From the NCBI GenBank assembly GCA_947167565.1, contig CAMVIN010000007.1:1-40858 (forward strand): a DNA stretch of 40,858 bases, written 5' to 3'. Below the pieces are notes generated by a model, which worked only from the letters and a program-made list of their open reading frames with translations, ran no database searches and was not told the origin of the DNA. This DNA comes from an uncultured Clostridia bacterium (GTDB lineage Bacteria; Bacillota; Clostridia; Lachnospirales; Lachnospiraceae). Below, piece by piece: positions 7,585-15,894 of the stretch. The translations under genes were made by a program, and so were the position numbers. The first letter of the stretch is position 1; each line of letters opens with the position of its first letter.

Positions 7585-8494
7585 CGGCAGTTCCACCTTT
7601 TCCCTTGTTATCTTTTTCCGCAAGCTTATTCATATAAATAAAACTTTCTTCCAGTCCCACCGGCATCTGTTCTACCAAAACAGCCCCGGCATTTTTCATA
7701 TCTTCTTCAAAGTCCACTGTCGTATTAGGCAGGACAACCGTATACACGCTTCCCACATTGGACATGTGCACTACATCATCTCTCTGATACAGAGCCTCCG
7801 GTGCCCCCTCCGGAAATACAACCTGATATTTGCTGATCTGTTGTTTCACTTCATCTATTTCATCATCAACCTGCACTCTTCCGTGACTGATCACAGTAAT
7901 CGAATCGCAAATTTTCTCTAATTCGCCCAAGTGATGCGAAGAAATGAGAACCGTCATATTATTATTCTCCACAGCAGATACTAAAGTGTCCAAAAGGTCT
8001 TTCTTTGCCATTGCATCCAGCCCCGAAGTCGGCTCATCAAGAATCATGACCTCCGGATTTCTCGCCATATTCAGCATAAAAGAAACCCTCATCTGCTGGC
8101 CTTTAGAAAGCTGCGTCACTTTTTTGTCCAAATTGATTTGAAAAAGGTTATTTAACAAGTGAAAATCCTCCATTGAGAAATCAGGGAACATACCCTCATA
8201 CATTTTGGCCAGCTTGGAAATTTTATAGCCGCGAAACATTTGATTGCTGTCCGCCACATAACCAATTTTCAATTTGCTGTTCACGTTGTCGTAAACCTCT
8301 TTTCCATCCACCAACACCTCACCGGCATCCGGCTTAAAAATCCCGGTGAGGCACTTGATAATTGTCGTTTTTCCCGAGCCATTGTGACCAATCAGACCAT
8401 GAATTGTACCTTTTTCCACGTGGAATGAAATCCCCTGCACAGCATTTATTCCATTGTCATCATATGATTTTGTCAATCCTCTCACGTCTATCAT
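7577..8494 (-). CDS. ABC transporter ATP-binding protein (YtrB-like)
   Basis: A 305-aa nucleotide-binding subunit. Walker A is GHNGSGKT (about residues 36-43), the signature is LSKGQQMRV, Walker B is VMILDEPTSGLD, and the switch histidine is in LISSHHLGEL. The final ~80 residues form a C-terminal extension typical of ATPases partnered with ABC-2 permeases in drug-resistance or cell-envelope systems. The start at 8494 sits in an ATGA overlap with the repressor gene and follows AAGGAGG, so regulator and ATPase are coupled. It is the only ATPase gene in an operon with two permeases, so both should share it. Confidence 0.92.
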   Translation of the reverse strand: MIDVRGLTKSYDDNGINAVQGISFHVEKGTIHGLIGHNGSGKTTIIKCLTGIFKPDAGEVLVDGKEVYDNVNSKLKIGYVADSNQMFRGYKISKLAKMYEGMFPDFSMEDFHLLNNLFQINLDKKVTQLSKGQQMRVSFMLNMARNPEVMILDEPTSGLDAMAKKDLLDTLVSAVENNNMTVLISSHHLGELEKICDSITVISHGRVQVDDEIDEVKQQISKYQVVFPEGAPEALYQRDDVVHMSNVGSVYTVVLPNTTVDFEEDMKNAGAVLVEQMPVGLEESFIYMNKLAEKDNKGKGGTADE

Positions 8495-8886
8495 GACTGT
8501 TTTCCTCCTTGCAATCCCTCTAATATTTCACTGATTAAACGGATAATCTCATCTTTATTCATCCCCTGATATACCAGTTCCATGCACTGTTCTCTGAGCT
8601 GCTCTTTCACTTTCTCAATCACTCCCTCGTTTCTTATGCTGTCTGCCTCCGGTATTCCTGCAATATAAGTTCCCTTGCCCCGTATCGTCTCAATCAACTG
8701 CTGCTGCTCCAGACTGCGATACGCCTTTGCTACTGTACCCGGCGTAATGTCAAGCTGCATCGCCAATTTGCGGACGGATGGAATCGCATCGCCCTTTTTC
8801 AAAAAACCCTGAAGCATCATATATTTGTACTGCGATATAATCTGTTCATAAATGGGCTGTGAACTTCGAAAATCCAGTTGAATCAC
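8491..8886 (-). CDS. GntR-family repressor, YtrA subfamily
   Basis: A 131-aa transcription factor with an N-terminal winged helix (PIYEQIISQYKYMML, then PSVRKLAMQLDITPGTVAKAYRSLE) and only a short helical tail, the size and layout of the YtrA subfamily. Translation must start at GTG (8886), because the nearby ATG runs straight into TGA; GGAGGTGAT is well placed for the GTG. YtrA-type regulators repress their own ABC transporter operons and respond to cell-envelope-active compounds in Bacillus; that is family knowledge. Here the gene lies inside the operon, after the first permease-lipoprotein pair. The GATACA array at the operon promoter is its likely operator. Confidence 0.88.
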   Translation of the reverse strand: MIQLDFRSSQPIYEQIISQYKYMMLQGFLKKGDAIPSVRKLAMQLDITPGTVAKAYRSLEQQQLIETIRGKGTYIAGIPEADSIRNEGVIEKVKEQLREQCMELVYQGMNKDEIIRLISEILEGLQGGKQS

Positions 8887-8911
8887 ATAATCACCTCCGA
8901 TTTATCTAATA

Positions 8912-10003
8912 CTACTCCTGCCCCCGCTCGATTACCAGCATAGTATGCTCCGAATCCACTTTTTTCAGTTTCCATTTTGCCTTGCCAACTGTACCAGACG
9001 TTCCTGTGTCGAGCGTAAATGAATTCACAAACTCTGCCGCAGCCGACTCATCACCGGCAAACTCATTTACCAGACAAATCACAGTCTCTCTCTCTTTTTC
9101 AGCGAACACCTCACTGCTCTTCTCCACACTTGGAAAATTATTATTTTTTCCCAATTCGATATCCAGTTCCAGCGGTTTTCCATCTTTGAAATATAAATCC
9201 ACATTTTTCTGATACAAATTGCACGGTTTATACCAGTCACTCAACAAATTCAACCTTTCCAGATATCCACCTACATTCAGTGCACCAATACAGAACCCGT
9301 CTTTTACCTTTGCCCGAATAAATTCACTATACTTTGTCGGTATCGCAACCTGAACAGCAGGCACCCTGGCAGAAACCGTATATCGCGAACTTATCATACG
9401 TCCATTCATTCCCTCTGCCTGACAGTCAAGCTGAAACTGGATTCCCTGAGAAGCAACAATAACAAAATTAGAATAAGTAGAAGGATCTTCCCCCTCATAC
9501 GTTTCAATGGTCTGCTCCATTTCTTTAACCATTCCGTCCATTGCCTCTGACAGCCCGGAGACTCCCAATTGTTCTAACTTTTCACAGTATTCTCTCATCT
9601 TTTTCTCATCCGATAATATATACGAGCCTATACCGAAGGATTTCACCCGTTCAGCCTTCTTTTTGATGGATTCCGCACTTGTCCAATCCACCTCATCTTT
9701 TCCCAGATTATCCTCTGTCTCCTCATAATCATCGGAATAGTCATCTCCAACATACTTTCCTGCCAGAATCTCTTTAATTTTCTGAATCAGAGCAGCCTTC
9801 TCCTCCCACACCGTCACATCACCGAGAATTCTATTTTTTTCTTTTTCTTCTTCGACGGAATGATTCACCGTGTAAATACTATCTACAAATTGAATATGCT
9901 CAGATTCAATCTGCCGCTCCACGGCATCGCTTCCACAGCCGGTCAGTATAGTTCCCGCCACAGCAAAAATGGCTGCTATCAACATTTTTTTTGTTCTCAT
10001 CAT
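8912..10003 (-). CDS. Lipoprotein of the YtrA-type ABC operon (paralogue 2)
   Basis: A 363-aa predicted lipoprotein with signal peptide and LTGC lipobox (Cys at about 23). Two adjacent ATG codons (10003 and 10000) follow AGGAGG; the first has the better spacing. After an acidic region it shares with the 5312-6373 protein the FVDSIY segment, VKDGF-x-(V/I)GA(I/L)N-x-GGY, FKDGKPLEL, and the C-terminal GTVGK block. The gene begins 10 nt after the stop of permease 2 and 25 nt before the repressor gene, so it is in the same transcript. It is probably the external accessory subunit of its adjacent permease. The family was not recognised. Confidence 0.75.
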   Translation of the reverse strand: MMRTKKMLIAAIFAVAGTILTGCGSDAVERQIESEHIQFVDSIYTVNHSVEEEKEKNRILGDVTVWEEKAALIQKIKEILAGKYVGDDYSDDYEETEDNLGKDEVDWTSAESIKKKAERVKSFGIGSYILSDEKKMREYCEKLEQLGVSGLSEAMDGMVKEMEQTIETYEGEDPSTYSNFVIVASQGIQFQLDCQAEGMNGRMISSRYTVSARVPAVQVAIPTKYSEFIRAKVKDGFCIGALNVGGYLERLNLLSDWYKPCNLYQKNVDLYFKDGKPLELDIELGKNNNFPSVEKSSEVFAEKERETVICLVNEFAGDESAAAEFVNSFTLDTGTSGTVGKAKWKLKKVDSEHTMLVIERGQE

Positions 10004-10013
10004 CCCACACCTC

Positions 10014-11237
10014 CTATCTTCTCTTTCTCGTTGTTATAAAGTGAAAAATTCCATAAATCAAGACTGCGCCAATCAGCCACAATGCAAGAAGCAGCAAAAT
10101 CGAAGGACTCCACGTCGTGTTATCCACCACAGCACAATTCAGAATTGCAAGAATTGTACCGCTCAGACCAACACTAATCGCAAGACCTATCCCAATCCGG
10201 CCAATCCTTGTCGGAATCTTACGATTGATCCGTGTAAGATCCTGCTTCTCACTGTCACGCCATGCAAGGAAGAAGCAAATCCCCAGGATTCCAATTAACA
10301 GAAGAAACAGAACCCCTGTGCGGCCATATGACATGGTAACGGTATTCTCCCCCAAAAGTTCTTCCCCATTGACGGTATATCCACTTGGAAATACTACCAT
10401 TCCCAAATCATCGAAATCCATGGAATCCCATGAAGCCCACCTGACATATCCCAGTGCCGACCCAAAGAAAATTTTTGTGTACCTCCCGGCAATTTCAACC
10501 CAGTGATATACTACCCGATATACGCTGTATTGTTCTCCGTATGTCCATGTACCCGGAGCAGTGACAATCGCACCCAGCAAAAAGTTGATAAACATAGGGT
10601 AGCACAGGGTTCCAACTCCTATCAGTGCACTGAACAGAGTAGACCGTATCAGATAGGCACACATCATATAGACGGTATACATAGCAATCAACGTGAGCCA
10701 GAACAAGAGCAGGACTCTCACCGTATGCCATGTGGTATCCGAACCTGCCAGTTGACGAAACACCGTTGGCGGAAAGAGCGCATTGTATCTCGCTATCATT
10801 CCCGCATATTTTGCCCGAAGCGCCAGTGCCGATATGGATACAATCAGGCAGCACAATGTAATCATCCCGTAACTGATACCCGTTTTCATCATAAACTTTT
10901 CATTCTGCGTAAAGGGAAGAGAACTCAAGTACTCGGTACTTGTCTTTCCATGCAAGTCCTTAAACTGAACCAGCGACATAACGAAAAATCCCGGTACACA
11001 CATCGTCACAATCCAAACCAGCATGCCACGAATCATATAGGTAATCACCGCCCCGCCGGGATATGCCGACACATCCTCAAGATAGAGACTCCCGTATCCC
11101 TCACGTATTTGCCAAAATGTCTCGTCAAATTGCTGTGTCAAAATGACCGAAGCTCCTGCCGCCGCAATCAATCCCAAAATCAAGAAAGGAATCATCTTCC
11201 TCATCTCATAACTAAACAGCACTTTTCTCCTGCTCAC
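10014..11237 (-). CDS. ABC-2-like permease 2 of the YtrA-type operon
   Basis: The first gene of the six-gene operon encodes a 407-aa membrane protein, paralogous to the permease at 6391-7584. Shared features are the N-terminal VLFSYEMRKM, SSLPFTQNEKF, LLLFWLTLIAMYTVYM and QDLTRINRKIPTRIGRIGI. About six hydrophobic stretches are visible. There is no ATG at the 5' end: TTG (11240) and GTG (11237) are adjacent in frame behind AAGGAGG; GTG has the better spacing and is used here. Non-ATG starts on both this gene and the repressor hint at deliberately low translation. The substrate is unknown. Confidence 0.8.
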   Translation of the reverse strand: MSRRKVLFSYEMRKMIPFLILGLIAAAGASVILTQQFDETFWQIREGYGSLYLEDVSAYPGGAVITYMIRGMLVWIVTMCVPGFFVMSLVQFKDLHGKTSTEYLSSLPFTQNEKFMMKTGISYGMITLCCLIVSISALALRAKYAGMIARYNALFPPTVFRQLAGSDTTWHTVRVLLLFWLTLIAMYTVYMMCAYLIRSTLFSALIGVGTLCYPMFINFLLGAIVTAPGTWTYGEQYSVYRVVYHWVEIAGRYTKIFFGSALGYVRWASWDSMDFDDLGMVVFPSGYTVNGEELLGENTVTMSYGRTGVLFLLLIGILGICFFLAWRDSEKQDLTRINRKIPTRIGRIGIGLAISVGLSGTILAILNCAVVDNTTWSPSILLLLALWLIGAVLIYGIFHFITTRKRR

Positions 11238-11254
11238 CAAAATCCCTCCTTATC

Positions 11255-11304
11255 TGTATCGTGTGTACCACTTCAAGCGATACACTTGATACAGTCATGA
11301 TACA
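11255..11304. promoter_or_regulatory. GATACA operator array at the ABC operon promoter
   Basis: Three GATACA copies (11279-11284, 11288-11293, 11299-11304) lie in one direction and an inverted TGTATC at 11255-11260. TGTATCG (11255-11261) and CGATACA (11278-11284) form a perfect 7-bp inverted repeat. The rightmost copy overlaps the -10 box of the minus-strand promoter, the rest cover the start of transcription and leader. This is the layout expected for repression by the GntR protein encoded within the operon. Assignment to that protein is inference. Confidence 0.6.
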
Positions 11305-11325
11305 CTTATATTTTACTTCTGTCAA
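11297..11325 (-). promoter_or_regulatory. Promoter of the six-gene ABC operon
   Basis: On the minus strand a perfect TTGACA (11320-11325) and TATCAT (11297-11302) are 17 bp apart. The predicted transcript starts near 11290, leaving about 50 bases of leader. The -35 lies 19 bp from the -35 of the divergent plus-strand promoter. Confidence 0.8.
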
Positions 11326-11344
11326 GGGCTTTTTGAAAAATATT

Positions 11345-11373
11345 TTGACATCTGATTTGATTTCGATTATAGT
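11345..11373 (+). promoter_or_regulatory. Promoter of the small membrane exporter-like gene
   Basis: TTGACA (11345-11350) and TATAGT (11368-11373) are separated by 17 bp, about 35 bases upstream of the ATG at 11409. It is back to back with the ABC operon promoter, so a bound repressor or supercoiling could couple the two. Confidence 0.75.
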
Positions 11374-11408
11374 AATGACTGTAGTACAGATATGTAAAGG
11401 AGATTCTT

Positions 11409-11900
11409 ATGCTGACGAAGTATTTATTTTTATTTGTTGTTTCTATGATTCCGATTGTTGAACTGAGAGGAGCACTGATTATTGCCGGAGGCTATGCCGC
11501 CGCTGATCCTCATTTTTCCATGCTCCTTGCCTATGTGATTTGTGTCATCGGAAATATGCTTCCTGTTCCGATTATCTATCTCTTTGCCAGAAAAGTTCTG
11601 GTGTGGGGTGCTGACAAGAAATTTATCGGTAAATTCTTCCGCTTCTGTCTGGAAAAGGGTGAAAAGGGCGGAAAAAAATTAGAAGAAAAAGCAGGACGAG
11701 GTCTCTTTCTCGCACTGCTTCTGTTTGTGGGAATCCCGCTGCCCGGTACCGGTGCGTGGACCGGTACTCTTGCCGCCAGTTTCCTCGATATGAAATTTAA
11801 GCCGACCGTTCTCGCCGCCATGGGCGGTGTACTTCTCGCCGGTATCATCATGGGCGTAAGCTCCTACCTCGTAGCGGGCGGCATTGTAGCATTGACCTGA
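11409..11900 (+). CDS. Small multi-drug export family membrane protein (COG2426-like)
   Basis: A 163-aa protein with three to four hydrophobic segments, preceded by AAAGGAG. The N-terminal MIPIVELRGA(L)I, GNMLPVPIIYLFA, and LFVGIPLPGTGAWTG blocks are typical of the 'putative small multi-drug export protein' family, which is related to DedA-like reentrant-loop membrane proteins. The family name rests on weak evidence; function and substrate are not established. It is divergent from the ABC operon and convergent with the phosphodiesterase gene, with only four bases between stop codons. Confidence 0.8.
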   Translation: MLTKYLFLFVVSMIPIVELRGALIIAGGYAAADPHFSMLLAYVICVIGNMLPVPIIYLFARKVLVWGADKKFIGKFFRFCLEKGEKGGKKLEEKAGRGLFLALLLFVGIPLPGTGAWTGTLAASFLDMKFKPTVLAAMGGVLLAGIIMGVSSYLVAGGIVALT

Positions 11901-11904
11901 ACAA

Positions 11905-12399
11905 TTACATTTTTTTCTTGTATAAGCACATTTCAAAATGAACAGTACCGTCATCCTCAACTTCCATAACGGTGTAGGTAGGAATATGCCCTTCCTGTCT
12001 CGGGCGCGAAATACTTCCCGGATTCAACAGAGTGATGTCTTCTCTCTCATCAAGATAGGGAATATGGGTATGACCGAACATGACAATATCGACGCCCTGC
12101 ATGAGAGCCCAGTTCTCCAATGCGTCGATGCCTCCATAATTCAGATAGCGGTGTCCATGAGTCAGCGCTATTTTTTTACCCGCAAATTCAATCTCAAGTT
12201 CCAGCGGGATGTCCCCGCCATAATCGCAGTTCCCCCTCACCATATAGACCGGATACGGCGTGGATCGGCGCAGACAGTCGGCACCCCCTTCCACATCACC
12301 GAGGAAAAACACGGCTTCCATCTTCGGATACTGTCTCATTACATCAAAAAGATTCGTCAGATTCCCGTGAGAATCACTAAAAACTAATGCCTGTTTCAT
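11905..12399 (-). CDS. YfcE/MJ0936-family metallophosphodiesterase
   Basis: A 164-aa calcineurin-like phosphoesterase. The metal-binding motifs are FSDSHGN, FLGDVEGG, VRGNCD, THGH and FGHTHIP, in the expected order. Members are Mn-dependent phosphodiesterases with in vitro activity on model substrates and unclear physiological targets. The start at 12399 is in an ATGA overlap with the upstream RdgB gene and follows GAGGG; the track's longer frame lies inside rdgB. It is the last gene of the methyltransferase-rdgB-phosphodiesterase operon, an order that is common in Clostridia. Confidence 0.9.
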   Translation of the reverse strand: MKQALVFSDSHGNLTNLFDVMRQYPKMEAVFFLGDVEGGADCLRRSTPYPVYMVRGNCDYGGDIPLELEIEFAGKKIALTHGHRYLNYGGIDALENWALMQGVDIVMFGHTHIPYLDEREDITLLNPGSISRPRQEGHIPTYTVMEVEDDGTVHFEMCLYKKKM

Positions 12400-12998
12400 G
12401 CTTTTCCCTCTTTTTTCAAAATCTCTACCATCCTTCGAATAGCAATCCCCCTGTGACTGATGGCATTTTTCTCCTCCGGCTCCAGTTCTCCAGTCGTACA
12501 ACCACGCTCCGGCAGATAAAAAATCGGATCATAGCCAAATCCATTCTCCCCTTTCGGCTCATGTGCCAATTTGCCCTCAATCACACCCTTTGCCGTCTCC
12601 ACTCTGCCATCCGGAAATGCGCAGGCAATCACGCAGACAAATCGCGCGTCTCTCTTTTCATCCGGCACGCCTTCACAGCGACGGAGCAATTCTGCATTTT
12701 TAATGTCATAGGAAGTATCCTCTCCCATAAATCGTGCGGAATAAATTCCCGGCTCACCGTTCAGATAGTCAACCTCAAAACCGGAGTCATCGGCAAGAAC
12801 CATCTTCCCGGTCGCCTCCATAACCGTCTTCGCCTTGATAATAGCATTCTCCTCAAAGGTCTTACCATCCTCGACAATATCTACATCGACATCCAAGTCC
12901 TTCATGGACAAAATCGTGTAGTCATCACCTAACATCTGTTTAAATTCATCTACTTTCCCCTGATTGCCCGTGGCAAACACTAAACATTTCTCACTCAT
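12396..12998 (-). CDS. rdgB: XTP/dITP diphosphatase (RdgB/HAM1 family)
   Basis: A 200-aa house-cleaning enzyme that hydrolyses non-canonical purine nucleotides (ITP, dITP, XTP) to monophosphates, keeping them out of DNA and RNA. Family motifs are FATGNQGKVDEF at the N-terminus, FEENAIIKAK, ADDSGFEVD with GEPGIYSARF, ENGFGYDPIFY, and KNAISHRG near the C-terminus. Length is typical (~200 aa). The start at 12998 follows GGAGG and overlaps the methyltransferase gene by eight bases; its stop overlaps the phosphodiesterase start. Translation of all three is therefore coupled. Confidence 0.95.
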   Translation of the reverse strand: MSEKCLVFATGNQGKVDEFKQMLGDDYTILSMKDLDVDVDIVEDGKTFEENAIIKAKTVMEATGKMVLADDSGFEVDYLNGEPGIYSARFMGEDTSYDIKNAELLRRCEGVPDEKRDARFVCVIACAFPDGRVETAKGVIEGKLAHEPKGENGFGYDPIFYLPERGCTTGELEPEEKNAISHRGIAIRRMVEILKKEGKA

Positions 12999-14175
12999 TG
13001 TTATCCTCCATTGTTCTCGGTTTTTTGGGTGGCTTTTCACCCATATATTGATACAGATATGTCTTCATCATACCGTTATAAATCTTGCGGTTTTTCGTAG
13101 CTTTCTTCCGACTTCCCCCCGCGGCGATAGCCTTCTGCGCATCCTCGTACCCACTCAGCAGGAAAAAGGACCAGGTCTCATTTTCTGACATAATCCGTCC
13201 GACTGTCCTGTACAAATTATACATCTCTTCCTTGGTGGCGAGACGCTCACCATAAGGCGGGTTACTGATGACAAAACCATATTTCTTCGGGTTGTGAAAA
13301 TCTTTCACATCTCTCTGCTGAAAATGAATATCCTCTGCCACTCCGGCAAGTGCCGCATTCGAGCGCGCCATCTTCAATACCTCACCATCAAGATCATATC
13401 CCTGAATATTTAACTCCACATCACGGCGAATCATGTCATTCGCTTCTTCGACCGCCTCATACCAAGCCTTTTTCGGAACAAGGTTGTCCCAGTTCTCCGC
13501 AAGAAATTCCCGCTCCATTCCCGGTGCGATATTCCTCGCGATCATGGCTGCCTCAATCGGTATTGTCCCACTGCCACAGAACGGATCCGTGAGAACCCGG
13601 TCCGCGCGCCAGGGCGAGAGGAGAAGAATGGCGGCGGCAAGCGTCTCCGTCACCGGTGCAGGTGCCGTAAATTTTCTGTATCCTCTCTTGTGAAGTGACT
13701 CTCCGGTCGTATCCAGACCAATCGTCACCACATCTTTTACAATACTGATTCGCAGCGGATACGACGCCCCATTCTCCTCGAACCAATCTGTGTGATAGGT
13801 CTGCTTCAGCCTCTCTACCATCGCTTTTTTTACAATTCTCTGTATATCCGACGGGCTGAACAGTTTACTGCTGACGGAATTAGCCTTTGTCACCCAGAAC
13901 TTCCCGTTCTCCGGAATAAAATTCTCCCACGGAATCGCCTTTACCTGTTCAAATAATTCATCAAAGGTGACAGCTTTAAAACTGGCAATCTTGAGAAGAA
14001 TCCGCTCCGTTGTCCGCAGAAAAATATTCGCTCTCGCAATCCCTTCTGCATCAGCAGCAAAGGTTACCTTGCCATTGTCCACATTTGATATCTCATAGCC
14101 CAAATCATAAATTTCTCTTTTTAACACTGCCTCCATGCCAAAATGACAAGGGGCAATCAGTTCATATGTCTCCAT
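12991..14175 (-). CDS. THUMP-domain rRNA guanine-N2 methyltransferase (RlmL/YpsC-like)
   Basis: A 394-aa SAM-dependent RNA methyltransferase. The N-terminal ~150 residues fit a ferredoxin-like plus THUMP RNA-binding region. The catalytic domain has LTDPFCGSGT (SAM motif I region) at about residue 190, and SNPPYGERL (motif IV, the NPPY of N2-guanine methylases) at about 305. Length matches the N-terminal half of E. coli RlmL, as in Firmicute YpsC-type proteins, so methylation of a 23S rRNA guanine is the likely role. It is the first gene of the coupled operon with rdgB and the phosphodiesterase, and has a near-consensus promoter just upstream. Confidence 0.88.
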   Translation of the reverse strand: METYELIAPCHFGMEAVLKREIYDLGYEISNVDNGKVTFAADAEGIARANIFLRTTERILLKIASFKAVTFDELFEQVKAIPWENFIPENGKFWVTKANSVSSKLFSPSDIQRIVKKAMVERLKQTYHTDWFEENGASYPLRISIVKDVVTIGLDTTGESLHKRGYRKFTAPAPVTETLAAAILLLSPWRADRVLTDPFCGSGTIPIEAAMIARNIAPGMEREFLAENWDNLVPKKAWYEAVEEANDMIRRDVELNIQGYDLDGEVLKMARSNAALAGVAEDIHFQQRDVKDFHNPKKYGFVISNPPYGERLATKEEMYNLYRTVGRIMSENETWSFFLLSGYEDAQKAIAAGGSRKKATKNRKIYNGMMKTYLYQYMGEKPPKKPRTMEDNNE

Positions 14176-14211
14176 TTACCGCATCCTTCCCTGTAATTAA
14201 GCAACTCACTT

Positions 14212-14240
14212 ATTATACCGTTTTTTTAGCTGTCGGTCAA
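14212..14240 (-). promoter_or_regulatory. Promoter of the methyltransferase-rdgB-phosphodiesterase operon
   Basis: TTGACC (14235-14240, minus) and TATAAT (14212-14217) are separated by 17 bp, about 37 bases before the methyltransferase ATG. The -35 overlaps the stop codon of the upstream aldo/keto reductase gene, so the two units are packed with no room for a terminator. Confidence 0.8.
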
Positions 14241-15427
14241 CGCTTAGCCTTTCGAAACATAAATTTTCTTGCTGCACTAATTCCAATTTTATACGGAAGA
14301 GGACGCAGCGCTTTATCTGCCTCTTTTAGTTTTTCCCGAATTGGAATCTCCTGCGGACAGTGCTGCTCACATTTGCCGCACCCCACACACTGCGAAGCAA
14401 AAGCGGGCTCTTTCGTGAGCCCCACCGTCTGAGCATACTGAAAACGCCCCTGGCTTTTGGACTCAATATACATTGCGTTGTAACACCGGAAAATTCCCGG
14501 AATGTCCACACCCTTTGGACACGGCATGCAATACCGACAACCGGTGCACCCCACCTTTTCTCTCTCCATGATCTTCTCTGTCACCGCTTCAAGCGTCCTG
14601 TAATCAGCTTCCGTAAACTGCCCTGCAAGCGCCTCCGATGCTGTCCGGCAATTCTCCTGTACCATATCAACTGAGTTCATCCCCGACAGGACAACAGTAA
14701 CTTCCGGTTGATTATAAAGCCAGCGAAAACTCCACTCTGCAGGCGTCCACTCCCTGCCGCTGTCACGCATAACTTTTTTCGCCCCTTCCGGCAGCATATT
14801 GACAAGTTTACCACCCCTGAGCGGTTCCATAATAACAACCGGAATTCCTTTTGCGGCTGCCGCTTTTAGCCCCTCTACTCCTGCCTGGGAAACCTCATCC
14901 ATATAATTATACTGTATCTGACAGATATCCCAATCATAATCATTTAATATTTTCAAAAAATTGTCTGTATTTCCGTGGTAAGAAAACCCAATATTGCGAA
15001 TGGCACCTGACTGCTTTTTTTCTTTAATCCACTCTAAAATTCCAATTTTTTTCAATTTTTCCCACATGGCGATATCGGTCAAATGATGCATTAAATAGTA
15101 GTCCACATAAGAAGTTTTGAGTCTCTTAAGTTCTTCGTTAAAGTATTTGTCAACCGCCGCAGAATTTGCTATAAGATATTGTGGAAGTTTTGTCGCAATT
15201 TTAATGTTCTCACGAATGTGATTTCTTTCGAAAATCTCCCCGATTGTCACTTCACTCCCGCTGTAGACATATGCCGTGTCAAAATAATTGACACCTGCCT
15301 TGTACGCCTCCATAATTTCTTTTTCTGCTTTGTCAATATCAATACTCCCACCCTTTTTCGTAAATCTCATACACCCAACCCCCAACAAGGACAGATCCTC
15401 GCCATATTTGTCTTTTCTGTACTGCAT
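14237..15427 (-). CDS. Aldo/keto reductase with C-terminal 2x[4Fe-4S] ferredoxin region
   Basis: A 396-aa oxidoreductase. The aldo/keto reductase barrel has YFDTAYVYSGSE (catalytic Asp and Tyr), ATKLP (Lys) and YYLMHHLTD (His). A C-terminal region follows with two cysteine clusters, GCTGCRYCMPCPKGVDIPG and QCVGCGKCEQHCPQEIPI, like bacterial 2[4Fe-4S] ferredoxins. This fused architecture is common in anaerobic Clostridia; it may couple carbonyl reduction to low-potential electron carriers, but the substrate is unknown. The start at 15427 follows AAAGGAG; the track's 12 extra residues lie in the leader. Its own promoter lies 50 bases upstream. Confidence 0.9.
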   Translation of the reverse strand: MQYRKDKYGEDLSLLGVGCMRFTKKGGSIDIDKAEKEIMEAYKAGVNYFDTAYVYSGSEVTIGEIFERNHIRENIKIATKLPQYLIANSAAVDKYFNEELKRLKTSYVDYYLMHHLTDIAMWEKLKKIGILEWIKEKKQSGAIRNIGFSYHGNTDNFLKILNDYDWDICQIQYNYMDEVSQAGVEGLKAAAAKGIPVVIMEPLRGGKLVNMLPEGAKKVMRDSGREWTPAEWSFRWLYNQPEVTVVLSGMNSVDMVQENCRTASEALAGQFTEADYRTLEAVTEKIMEREKVGCTGCRYCMPCPKGVDIPGIFRCYNAMYIESKSQGRFQYAQTVGLTKEPAFASQCVGCGKCEQHCPQEIPIREKLKEADKALRPLPYKIGISAARKFMFRKAKR

Positions 15428-15476
15428 AGCTGCTCCTTTCCCATTCGCACATTGGATTACCACTTCATTCGTCCCT

Positions 15477-15506
15477 ATTATAAGGTATCCGGGGTATATT
15501 ATTCAA
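15477..15506 (-). promoter_or_regulatory. Promoter of the aldo/keto reductase gene
   Basis: On the minus strand TTGAAT (15501-15506) and TATAAT (15477-15482) are 18 bp apart, 50 bases before the start codon. The 15507-15550 stretch between this promoter and the rhodanese stop shows no hairpin terminator. Confidence 0.7.
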
Positions 15507-15550
15507 TATCAAATATTAGTAACTTTTCAGTAGCTGCTTCATGTGGGCGT

Positions 15551-15832
15551 TTATCGTTCTTCATATCCACCCAGCACACTATATGCCTTAACTCCCATGC
15601 GCGACAATCTCTTCGCCGCCATGAGACTGTGAGATCCAAAATCGCAATAAAAAACAATCGTCTCATACCGGACAAGTTCCGATATATGGCGTTCAAGCTG
15701 TTCATACGGAATGTTGACGGCCCCTTCATAATGCCCTCTCGCATAGCTCGCAGAATCTCTGACATCAACAATAAGAGTACCGTAGCCTTCCACTTCCCTG
15801 ATCCGTCTCCACGAAATCACTCCTGCCTTCAT
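15551..15832 (-). CDS. Stand-alone rhodanese-like sulfurtransferase domain
   Basis: A 93-aa single-domain protein. The N-terminal half has the rhodanese signature LIVDVRDSASYARGHYEGAVNIP, paraphrased as D-V-R-D then G-H then A-x-N-I-P. The active-site loop is FYCDFGSHS with Cys63 as the likely persulfide carrier. Such small rhodaneses carry sulfane sulfur in the cytoplasm; no partner is obvious. The start at 15832 follows AAAGGGGAG. It lies after the terminator of the small protein gene, so it is a separate unit, though no clear promoter was found. Confidence 0.88.
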   Translation of the reverse strand: MKAGVISWRRIREVEGYGTLIVDVRDSASYARGHYEGAVNIPYEQLERHISELVRYETIVFYCDFGSHSLMAAKRLSRMGVKAYSVLGGYEER

Positions 15833-15894
15833 GATAACTCCCCTTTTTCTTTTATCTTATGTCATGATTCAGCGCTCTGTGAGTTATTGTTACA

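Noticed and set aside
10503-11300. 265-aa plus-strand ORF
   Set aside because: It lies opposite permease 2, has no ribosome site, and its composition (Q, H, R-rich) is that of an antisense shadow of a membrane protein gene.
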